Below are positions 10,401 to 19,700 of a stretch of DNA of 31,496 nt, piece after piece. Source of the stretch: Branchiostoma floridae (Eukaryota; Chordata; Leptocardii; Amphioxiformes; Branchiostomatidae); assembly GCF_000003815.2 (NCBI RefSeq), contig NC_049988.1, forward strand, positions 5,454,161 through 5,485,656, written 5' to 3'. How positions within the stretch are numbered: position 1 is the first letter of the stretch; each line of letters begins with the position of its first letter. The translations under genes and the position numbers were made by a program. The notes beneath the pieces are model-generated. The model searched no databases and was not told the origin of the DNA. It worked only from the letters and a program-made list of their open reading frames with translations.

Positions 10401-10817
10401 TCTGACTGGTTTGGTGACATGGCGACGGTTAGAGGTGAGGTGGTGTAAGTTTATTGTCAAGGTATCTCAATGCTTCAATTTCATGTTATACTAAAAACTC
10501 TCAATTTTAAAATAACAATATTGTATCTACTTTAGCAAAGGCACAAAACGGAAGGTTTCTTTACACCTGCCGACGTTGTTGTGTTGATAGGTTAAGTGTG
10601 TTGACATACTCTCATACAACTGGTACATATATGTGAAGATTCATACAAATAACTTAATAACGGCGTAAAAATGAACCTTGTAGGATTCATATGCATTATT
10701 CAACTACTTTGTATGTAACGTTTTCGTTTTATAATCAGTGTATTTCTTATTTCAGGTCAGGATATCAGGAAGCTACATCGTCAGCATTACATTACTCATC
10801 ATAGACCATCCCAGTGA
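4367..10817 (+). CDS. plxdc: PLXDC/TEM7-like gene, plus-strand paralogue (3' part; six exons)
   Basis: Spliced gene joined from exons 4367-4427, 4719-4851, 8566-8801, 9362-9399, 10349-10434 and 10756-10817. Every junction is GT-AG and codon phase is continuous from the first exon to the TGA. The product runs from the second half of a PSI (plexin repeat) domain through a Ser/Thr/Pro-rich stalk and one membrane segment to a cytoplasmic tail of about 60 residues. It is recognised as plexin-domain-containing protein (TEM7 family) through its paralogue on the other strand, which also has the diagnostic nidogen-like part. Family members are type I surface proteins; role here is inferred. The nidogen-like exons and the first PSI exon were not found upstream: they lie left of the window or are lost. 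Introns carry a foldback-like element and a SINE. Family assignment is confident; the last three exons less so. Confidence 0.8.
4719..4851 (+). CDS. plxdc: PLXDC plus gene, Ser/Thr/Pro-rich stalk exon
   Basis: A 133-bp exon (acceptor ctacatag, donor gtaatt), phase 0 in and phase 1 out. It begins AKFPPC, giving the last PSI cysteine, and continues as a Ser/Thr/Pro-rich stretch (for example TSAPTAISTPVPTSSS) likely to be an O-glycosylated stalk. The minus paralogue exon begins VKNPPC with the same phases, then diverges strongly. Confidence 0.8.
5377..5600 (+). repeat. ~52-bp tandem subrepeats, left arm (4 units)
   Basis: Four consecutive units beginning atatatgttttgaaa and ending aggggtcaattcaatcc, with variants, followed by a partial unit. 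Confidence 0.85.
6629..6694. repeat. Perfect 66-bp palindrome (32-bp arms, 2-nt centre)
   Basis: Arm 6629-6660 (agtggtctgtgaatcagata...) is matched without mismatch by 6663-6694 in reverse complement, with gt in the centre. The pairing stops at 6628/6695. Located in the core of the foldback-like element. Confidence 0.95.
8040..8315 (-). repeat. ~52-bp tandem subrepeats, right arm (5 units)
   Basis: Five inverted units (ggattgaattgacccccttt...tcccatttcaaaac). One more than in the left arm. Confidence 0.85.
8566..8801 (+). CDS. plxdc: PLXDC plus gene, transmembrane exon
   Basis: A 236-bp exon (acceptor atttttcag, donor gtgaga). Its first two bases complete a Glu codon with the G left by the stalk exon. 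It encodes a juxtamembrane stretch with RVTPGPNL, a hydrophobic segment of about 22 residues (IVGILVGVVILIAIVAW), then TVHVCSKMKAEADVVVVQ on the cytoplasmic side. The minus-strand exon at 14772-14962 has TPGPNL, VGILVG, ILIAIIAWTVHICSK and VVVVQ in the same order and phase. This is the clearest evidence of paralogy. Confidence 0.9.
9362..9399 (+). CDS. plxdc: PLXDC plus gene, short cytoplasmic exon
   Basis: A 38-bp exon (acceptor ctaacgcag, donor gtacct) reading FRRGDRRYNYPR plus two bases of a Trp codon, completed by the G at 10349. The basic stretch followed by PRW resembles the basic juxtamembrane region of vertebrate PLXDC tails. If the donor is not used, the frame ends six codons later at TGA 9417-9419, so an alternative short tail is possible. 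Confidence 0.6.
9789..9964 (-). mobile_element. tRNA-derived SINE
   Basis: Reading the minus strand from 9964, a tRNA-like head starts GGGCGTGGCGTAACTGGTAG (A box) and includes GAGTTCGATCC (B box); the first seven bases can pair with CGTGCCC, an acceptor-like stem. It is followed by a body with GTGTCCTTGGGAAAGGCACT and ACCCAGGTGTAAAAATGGGT. That body resembles the conserved central domain of a SINE family widespread in marine invertebrates (recollection). The cloverleaf has anticodon- and T-stem mismatches, so a working tRNA is unlikely. Situated in the intron 9400-10348 of the plus gene. Confidence 0.75.
10349..10434 (+). CDS. plxdc: PLXDC plus gene, cytoplasmic tail exon
   Basis: An 86-bp exon (acceptor tctacattgtag, donor gtgagg), phase 2 in and phase 1 out. 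It encodes an acidic, Ser/Thr-rich tail (DHISETDSIATTTLPTTSDW, then FGDMATVRG). Supported by splice sites and by phase fit on both sides. A better-looking acceptor at 10278 (tttttcag) enters other frames and meets a stop in the required phase. Confidence 0.6.
10756..10817 (+). CDS. plxdc: PLXDC plus gene, terminal exon
   Basis: Acceptor cttatttcag, then a frame continuing the previous phase: QDIRKLHRQHYITHH RPSQ and stop TGA at 10815-10817. It shares a weak G-x-D pattern and His-rich end with the candidate terminal exon of the minus gene (13632-13709). Some attaaa-type signals follow within about 170 bp, so a 3' UTR end near 10.92-10.99 kb is plausible. The other two frames also stay open for a short distance, so the frame rests on phase continuity. 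Confidence 0.55.
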
Positions 10818-12090
10818 CGTCATCCTCGATTTTCTCCAGCAAATACATCCTCAAAACTACTACCGACGGAACAACATAGAATCATGATTAGAGACACGTC
10901 GAAAAATACTGTTGATTAAAACAAGCAATGAAGTATATGTTATAAAGTATATTATGTTGTATCTATCATGGTCTTATTAAACGTGATATTTTACAATACC
11001 TTTTTTGATTCGTTTGCTTTGTTTATCATGATTATCAAATTAGGAGGTTACTTCTTATAGCAACGTTTGATACTTTTTAATCAAAGACACCAGCTGTGGA
11101 CGTCTTAGTGTCACATCATTACAACTGAAATGAACAATTTCTTAGTATAAGGGTCGATAAAGGTTGGACATGCTTATCAATACTTACAATGACCAATGAG
11201 TCCCCAATGTTCCCATCGAATACAAGGAATGGAGTTAAAGCAGTGCAACGAAAAGATCAACGTCTTGAGGAAGAGAGGGTTCAAATGGGCTAAACGGAAC
11301 TAAAATATTTCTTGTCTGACTTAGCAGTTAAGGGTCAATCAGCATCTTTCCGACGTAAGACGGGCGTCTCGGGGTGTACTCTGAGATTGCCACTTTTACG
11401 ATGGATTTTAAACAATTGAATAAAAAGGGTTAATCTAAAATAATTCTTAGATATTGAATTCTATTGTACGTACCACTTTCCTGTTACAGGGGATGGAAAA
11501 CAATGCTGTTGAAATATAACTGTATTATAAATAAGTTATGTAAACATAGTAAGTTCCGCCTTCTGCCACTACGAGGTAACATTCTCCACAGAACGCGGCC
11601 ACTTGGATCAGCCAAGATCATCGCATCTCAAGAAGCATTAGCTAACATTCGTCATCTTTTTATAGACGTCAAGACGCTTATTTCATGTTAAGAAGAACCA
11701 CAAAATCAATATCAAATCTTTCGTTAAGCGTTGAAAAATTGTGAAAAGTAAAGCGGCAAACTGGGGGCCGGTCCCGTTATAGGTATCACATACGTCGATA
11801 ACAGGTAATGTTGTTCGTCCATCAGGTAATAAGATGTAAGATATGACAAATAGCAGTTACTCAAGAAACTGGATATACTCTGGGAACTACGCGATAACGT
11901 GTATTCTGCTCAGATAAGCTTTTCTGAAGAAGAAAAGTAAGATGGCCAAGGCGCCTAATCCACCACCCCCCACCCCCCCGTGAAATCTTTTTTGTGTGTG
12001 TCGGCGTGTTCGTGCCTGTGTGCCTGTTTGTGTTCCGGAAATTTGTGCAGCTTTAACTAATGAGCCTCTTGATAGACTTTGATGATGTTT
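10818..12090. other. Intergenic / 3' flank between convergent genes
   Basis: AT-rich; holds the likely 3' UTR end of the plus gene (attaaa near 10914). No further exon recognised; a C-rich run near 11963-11980. Confidence 0.5.
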
Positions 12091-12099
12091 GGTAGATGG

Positions 12100-12586
12100 G
12101 TAGCGGTTGGCAAAACGAAGGTCATGGTCGATTTCGGGTGTCTGCAGCAGATCGTTCGGTTTTTAGGTTTTGCTATTTCATCTTTTGCACTAGTTATGAT
12201 AAATAGCTGTTGTTGGTATGTGGGTAGTGGTTGGCAAAACGAAGCTCATGGTCGATTTCGGGTGTCTGCAGCAGATCGTTCGGTTTTTAGGTTTTGCTAT
12301 TTCATCTTTTGCACTAGTTATGATAAATAGCTGTTGTTGGTATGTGGGTAGTGGTTGGCAAAACGAAGCTCATGGTCGATTTCGGGTGTCTGCAGCAGAT
12401 CGTTCGGTTTTTAGGTTTTGCTATTTCATCTTTTGCACTAGTTATGATAAATAGCTGTTGTTGGTATGTGGGTAGCGGTTGGCAAAACGAAGCTCATGGT
12501 CGATTTCGGGTGTCTGCAGCAGATCGTCCGGTTTTTAGGTTTTGATATTTCATCTTTTGCACTAGTTATGTGATAAATAGCTGTTG
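12100..12586. repeat. 124-bp tandem repeat, four copies
   Basis: Units start at 12100, 12224, 12348 and 12472 (gtagcggttggcaaaacgaag ... tgttggtatgtg). Copies 2 and 3 are almost identical; copy 1 differs at its start and the last has a tg insertion near 12571. The unit itself contains ctgcagcag and gtcatggtcgattt phrases related to the window's dispersed repeat in minus orientation. Confidence 0.95.
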
Positions 12587-13631
12587 TGTTCAGAAATAAG
12601 TGCAGGGACGTTTCTAGACAATTCTAAAACTCTAGAAAGAAACAACTGGTGATAATGTTTTGGGGCATATAGCAGCTTAGAGAAAGATGTACAACATAAA
12701 ATGTAAATTATGGAAATAAGGACTTGATCTTTATTAATATTGAGGAAATTGTATTATAAGTGATTCTTTTTTAAGACTCAAATACATGTAACATGTAATT
12801 TATGACAGTTGGAACATTGACGGATGCTTATTATGAAATATAGTTCATATAGTTAATGGTACCTAGTAAGTAGTAATTCAACATATCTATGCATGCATTA
12901 TGTAGCTGTGTAATTTATCCATAAAAGTTATGAGTTCTTCTAGCTCTTATTCGAACGTGCGGTGCATGTAATGGATGATGAGATTTAAGCTACATATACA
13001 TATAGAGAGAGATCAATATACAAACACGAGTGAAATATAAGGTAATGACAAAATCATGTTGTATTGCAAACTATTACCTTTACCAAAATGACAGTATGAA
13101 ATGCATTGACTAGATCTCTGAGCCCTAAGTTTGTGAATTTACATGTAAATAGCTGCACCAAATTTATTCTATTGCGCCAGTACATCAATTGTCGTTGCTG
13201 ATTGATATAAAGTACGAGTTTTTCTTGGAGACAAATGTATCTTCCTTATAGACTTGATATGAGCAAAGTTAACTTTTGTAAAATATTGTATTTTCGCGTA
13301 TTTTGTAAAATTCGAGAGCGGGCAATTTTTGTGTGTATACAAATCCAATGCCAAAGAATGAAAACATCAAAATAGTGTTGAAAGTCTATGTAGCAGGTGA
13401 ACCCCCTACCTGTAGAATGGTCGGGATTTAGAATTACACAGCAAGTAATTTGGAGCGTACAGTAAGTTGTTTATTTCTATACTCGATTTCTTTCCAACAG
13501 AATAACACGGACGTACTGAGATAGCATGTAATAATACTCTAATGACAATAATCTAGCTGACTCCGGTTGTGTACTGGTTTCCTCGCTACGATGGACGATC
13601 TAGCAGCACGATGACGATAAGGCCTCGGTTG
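12587..13631. other. No gene recognised
   Basis: AT-rich intergenic sequence downstream of both convergent genes. Only short chance ORFs. Confidence 0.45.
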
Positions 13632-13709
13632 TCAAGTGTGGTTATGGAAGACATCGTGATAGTCATCTACAAAGTCATGACCACTGGTCGCAGGTTGCTT
13701 GAATTTTTT
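13632..13709 (-). CDS. plxdc: Candidate terminal (cytoplasmic) exon of minus PLXDC gene
   Basis: After acceptor gatggtgcag an open frame of 25 codons ends in TGA: KKFKQPATSGHDFVDDYHDV, then FHNHT. It would join phase 0 directly to the transmembrane exon and resembles family tails (basic K-F stretch, then SGH and acidic residues). Another candidate exon lies near 13946-14006 (frame beginning EHSTHDIQNPSSS) and would need a phase-2 exon between. The tail structure is therefore unsettled. Confidence 0.4.
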   Translation of the reverse strand, partial: KKFKQPATSGHDFVDDYHDVFHNHT

Positions 13710-16700
13710 CTGCACCATCTATATCTGTGAAGGCATTAATGAAACACAATAAACTGCGTTATGTAAAGCAAGGTGCAATAAAAAGTTGAGCAGAATTTAA
13801 ACTTGCATAGTACAATACTTTCGATACGTATCCAGTTTAATCACTTAGTCCTAGGTTGCAGCTACAAACATACGTTACCTTTGTTGCAGGGTAAGGGACG
13901 GATTACATTTTTTTTATAAAACACTGCTCATTAAGCCTCAGCCACTTCAATCTCTCGGCAACATTTGGAGGATGAGGGGTTCTGGATGTCATGCGTTGAA
14001 TGTTCCCTGCCAACGTTTCAAGGTAAACTGAAGACTATATCTGAAATTACAAATTCAAAAGGAAGATTTAGTAGTACGACGACGGGAAACGTTAACATCA
14101 AATGATGAAATGAATTCAAGATTGCAACCACACGTACACAACCAAATACTAAAACAAACACAGTCTTACTGGATTAATAGCAGGATTACCAGCTTTGTTT
14201 AAGAGTAAATCTGGCTTTGCTTCGTCAACAAAATATCAGTTATTATAAAATAACCCGTTCTTGGATTTTAATACAATCATTAAAATTCACAAGAAATGTC
14301 AAGCTGTAGAGAATGGTTATATCGAATAGCTAGTAAGCAAGCAATGGCCGCTCTGTTGTTTAAAGCGTTGTTTGTTTTGGTTCTTCGTTGTTTTTACTGT
14401 AAGACGTGAGGCATGGTTGGCTCAAACATCAGCCTGACATGTGCTGGTAGATTATCTGATTCGCTGATGACTACATAGCGCAAACTAAAGAGATGTGTGT
14501 GGCTGTTTTTACAAAGTTATGGCTTTGAATGAAGACTCATTTGTGTTGGTAGAATCCATAGTTGTAAAATTGTATTGAACATATGGTTGGTCTTGACCAA
14601 GTTCAAATTTTGAATGCGGAGCAAGACTACTTTGTTAGGGGACAATGTACAACAATGTCTCTGACGAAGGTTGACGAAAATTCATGATGACCGTTTCTTG
14701 GTTTTTTGGAACAACCTCAAAATTTGCAACAACGCAGGCTATATAAAGAGTGTGAATAAGGACTAACCTACCTGTACAACAACAACCTTTGGTTCCGACT
14801 TCTTTTTGGAACAGATATGCACAGTCCAAGCAATGATGGCGATCAAAATGAACATTCCTACAAGAATTCCTACAATGGCGTCCGTTTCTAGACTCCTGCC
14901 CTCTCGGGGTACTTTATAGTTGGGTGGAAGGTTTGGTCCTGGTGTCAGTCTTCCAGGGTTTACTAGGACAAAAAGTTAACTGTTGATGTATATAAAGTAT
15001 TAATTCACCCATAAATATGTACTTTGGCCAGTTGGGGTCTTGAGTTTATACTTGGTCTCGAAATAAAAGCTAGTGCATGCCAGAAAAAGTGAAGGACGTC
15101 TTGTGAACATGTGTCAAAGGCAGTCCAAAACCTGCCAGTTTATGTTCCTCCCTTTAATGCAATGTTTTAAGTGGCCAAATGCACATTCTTTGGCCGGAAA
15201 ATATTCAACAAAATCAAAAGAAAAAACCGAGGACACTTGCTCACTTTAACACTGTGGCAAATTCTAGTTACCTGGCTGCTAATGGCATCATAAGATCATT
15301 TGTGAATCGTGGAAAAAAACTATTAACCCTATCTAGACCGAGATTTTTTGGAATTCCTGGGGCCAGGGGGCTTTTTCATCCCCCTTCGGCTTTTCAGCGA
15401 ATGATGCACTCAAAAGTGTTGTCTTTTCTGTAATTTTGTAATTGTCATGATGTAAAATGCCCTACTTATAATGTAATAAAACGAATTCATTATGTAAAAC
15501 CGCCTGTGGGGAAGTTCAATTATACTTCAAGGTATTAAACAAAACGTTCACTATTAAAGGTGCATCGTTGATATTAAGACTTCTGTTTCCAAAGGCATTT
15601 TATGTTTAGAAAATTACGTCCGCCATCTTGGATTGGCAATCTTGAATTTTCTAAAAATACGTTTATTCTCCTGCATATAACCCCATGGTGGGACCGGTGA
15701 GGTGAGGTGATATAACCCAAAAACTCAATGCAAATGAACTAAAAACGTTCCTATAAATGTGTTTTGTAGAAAAATAAAAGGCTTCGGCGAAATTTCAGGG
15801 AAAATAACCCGATTATACTGTCGCTCATTATATTGTCCGCCATCTTGGATTTTCGCCAATGACGTCATAGAATTAGCATGATTATCAATATTTAATCATA
15901 AATGTAATACAGAAATACATCAGATGTTAATGATATAGGAAAACAAATGTGTTTCACCAAGAAAACCTAGAAACCTCAATGTTGAAACCGAAATTAGTAT
16001 AGTAAATTATGCCCGAGCAACACCAAAAATCACAGTTTTATTGTAAAATTATAGCCAACAATTTTTTTGGAAAAACCTTCAAGTTCAACTAGTCCTAGTA
16101 CACGTCGATCAGCAGTTATACAGCGTCAAAGTTGGCGCAGGCACTTTAAGCTCCTCTCCCCCGGTCTAGATAGGGCTAAAGAAGCCGATACATATTTTCA
16201 CTATACCTGATGTATGGAGTATAGTATTAAGTACGATAATGTTTCATGACCTACCTTGTATAGGATTATGAGGTGTGTTAGTCTTTTCCTGGCTTAGTGA
16301 CGGATGTATCGAGGATGTCACTGTTGAGCTGTACATGCTTGGGGACACGCTGGGCCTCGATGTTGTTTCTAGCTCTTTGCATGGAGGATTCTTGACCTTA
16401 AGCATGTGGGATTGATATGGTTCAATGCAGTTTATTTATTTATTTATCAATAGGTTCAACGTCAACGCTCCAAAGCTATTTTTCAAGATCGTAATCACAA
16501 TTGAGCCACAGCAGATCTCCTGTACAAGTTCACATGTCTCATAGATATTCCACTGGACAGTCAGTCTATTATTATTCAATGTCGAAACTTAAGAACAAAA
16601 GTGAAAAGAGGTATTCACCGAGCTCTTGTGGAATGCATTATGACTTTACTCAATGTGTAGCGATTCAAGAAAATAGGTTTATACATGTATGTACTGGTCT

Positions 16701-19700
16701 AACCCCTGACCTGATTACTTACTTTTTCAATTCTTGATTTAAAAGTCGGCTGATCTATATTTGCATGAAAGCACATCTGTGTTGTTGTAATCCATATCGA
16801 AGATTTTCCACTGTCATACAACACCAAAATTTGCTTACCTCGAATTTTCAGTCGCACTTCCGTCGACCTTCTTCAGGAGTGATGATATTCAGTTACTCAC
16901 GTGAATTAGAGACGTGAAGAAAGTCACGAAAGGTAACGAATCATAAATGCCTGGCAGGCGATGTTGGTTCATGAGTTACGCAGGTTTACTCACAGGAATT
17001 TACTGACCATATCAATAGCCTTGACCCCGACATTATGTTTACTTTTGAGGAACAAAAAGACAACTCCCTACCATTTCTAGACACCGTGACAGTTGTTAAA
17101 GAGGACGGTTCTCTGGACATTGACATTTATCGCAAACCAACCCACACAGATCAGTATGTGAACTTTAAGTCTAATCATCCCTTAGAGCATAAACTTAGCG
17201 TAGTCAGAATACTTTACACCGCACCAACGCTATTATCACTGACCCTATCAACAGACAAAAAGAAACATTACACGTAACACAAGCACTTAAGCAGTGTGGG
17301 TACCCGTCTTGGGCGATAAACAAAGCTGCGGCACCTAAATCCACTGTTCCCCGTGACCACAACCCAACCTTACCACACGACAGAACAACAGAGGGTTGGT
17401 TATCCTTCTCTACGTGAAGGGTGCCCTGAAGTTTTGCGTAGGATCTTCAAGAACCACGACATACAAACCTATTTCAGACCTACACGTACCCTACGACAGT
17501 CACCGGTGGCACCAAAAGACAAAACAAAGAAGGAGGATAAGTGTGGCGCCGTGTACCACATCCCGTGTCAGGGAGGAAATACCCGTGGTCCCTGCCAAGA
17601 ATCATACATTGGGGAAATTGATCGCTCGTTCAAGACTAGGTTCTTGGAGCAAAGGAGAAAGAGCTCGGCCTCGTCGGAGGTGTCGCAGCACATTCATTTC
17701 ATCATCTTGGACAAAGTACAAATATTGGACACCGAACCGGAATCATCTACATAAGAGCACACCAGCCGACACTCAACAGAGACGGGGGCCGATATCGCCT
17801 GCCAGGCATTTATGATTCGTTACTCGAGTCACGTGTCTCTAAGTCACGTGATCAGACTAACTGAATCATCACTCCTGAAGAAGGTCGACGGAAGTGCGAC
17901 TGAAAATTCTAGGTAAGCAGATTTTGGTGTTGTATGACAGTAGAAAATCTTCAATATGATCTATGTTTGTATGTAATCTGTATCACAAACTTATGTGTAC
18001 ACCTGATTAATGCATTTCCATTTGCCCTTTCATTGCTACCGAGCCCTGGAAGGTTAACCCCATTAGGTACCAACATTTATCTACAGTAGTCAGCAGTACT
18101 ACCGTTATGATTGTCTGTAGTTAAAGATCGTGCCCCTCTAATTTCTACAGCTTCAGGATTGTAAACTGTAACCTCTGACATGAGTAAAGATAGGAATAGT
18201 AAGATATACAACTGAAAATTCATTGCTTATCTTCAATACTGACCCGTGCATTAACTATACGGTTGTCAAGATGCACATGTATGACATTGGAAACAAGATA
18301 GGAATTGAGTGCATACATGATGATTGACAGAATGGGTTAGTTAAAACTGAAGCTATCCAAATTGATACAAAATCATTGCCAAAAAAAACAATGTACACGA
18401 GGTGTAATCAATAAGCTCCAAGCCTTGGGGATAAAAAGTTGTTGCCCTCGGAGAAAATGCCCCGCAAGACGTGGAAATCACATCCGGGTTCGTTCAGCCA
18501 AACGTCAGCCTAACTGAATGTTGCCTTTCTAGTTCTACTTGTTATGATTTGAACTTTCGTAGACATTCATGGAAGGCTTTTTTCTTTATCTCGTCTCTCT
18601 TGGCTGGACTTCGCGAACAAAGATCATCATTTCTTTATATGACGTTGATTATGCACCTGTATTTGAGTTGTGCGTCTTATTTCTTGAAGAGGTTCACAGC
18701 GTATTGAAAACCATCGTATCGTGTTATCTGACAAAGACAAATAGGAAAAATAATAAAAATGTAAATAAGCCTACCTGTATGGGACAGCCTGCGTCGTTCC
18801 ATGAAGTCGTTAACCAGTCATTGCCGTCTGAACATCTATATGACACAAACACATCAACCAAATATTAACTTCTGAACAGTTTTGAAATATATCACTGCCA
18901 CCTTCACATCTGTACAACAAAAATCATTAACCAATCAATGCCGTCCAAACGCTTGTACAACATGACAAACCTGGTGTGAACTGTAGGGTCTGTGATTAAT
19001 TGCACTGGTTGGCAGACACTAATGCTGCATTCATCTTAGTCAGGGCAGCATTTTTCAGTCGGATATTTAGATAGACTTTGCAACAATTTTAACAGGGCTG
19101 GATTGAAAATTGAACAAAGTTGTATTTTCTAGTTATTTCAAACAATGTCATTTCAAGTAATTTTGCCATTCCTTGCCAAACATATCATTCTTCTTCTTGT
19201 CATCTTCGATCAAGCAGGGACGTCTTGTGTAGTCTTTGATGGGTCCAAATAGCTGATGTACATAAAGGAAGTAAGGCAACGTTTGTTTTCAAGGAATTTA
19301 ACTGCATAACTCCTCCCTGTCTTACTGCATCGTTCTCCCAACTGTCAGAAATACACACACACAATACCTGTCTAAGGTCACAAGGTGGACTCCAGATGGC
19401 TAAAGTCAAATCTGAACACATAAAGAAAGCTTTTTCATGGGCGATGCTCTGGAACACCTTATCGTCCCAATAAACATCGGCGAGTACATACATACATACA
19501 TCATCGACCAGCGGTCGGAACCAGGCAAGTACAGATTTCACCCCAAAGGCCCCTATCTGACATAGCTTGCTCTAAATTATCAAAGTGTATACCAGAGTCT
19601 CTAGTCAAAGTGTCCGTAAAAGTCAAACTTCTGCAATGTACCCGGCCACTTGGTTTCCATAGAAGAACAGAAGACACTAATTTCTGTTTTGCTCGGCAAC

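Larger units (their letters stand above)
16790..17963 (+). mobile_element. Penelope-like retroelement, truncated, with inverted terminal repeats
   Basis: Core coding remnant (17035-17820) between two ~170-bp inverted arms, 16790-16961 and 17795-17963. Arms contain matching phrases gcctgccaggcatttatgat and cactcctgaagaaggtcgac in opposite orientation. RT C-terminal and GIY-YIG-like remnants identify the Penelope class. The 5' part of the reverse transcriptase is missing. Inserted in the intron between exons 16396 and 18775. Confidence 0.8.

Noticed and set aside
12079-12545. Overlapping ORFs repeating VGKTKLMVDFGCLQQIV
   Set aside because: Pure by-product of the 124-bp tandem repeat; period 124 shifts the frame each unit and no splice or domain support exists.
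12100-12586. CRISPR-like repeat array
   Set aside because: Units are contiguous 124-bp copies without unique spacers, in a eukaryotic context.
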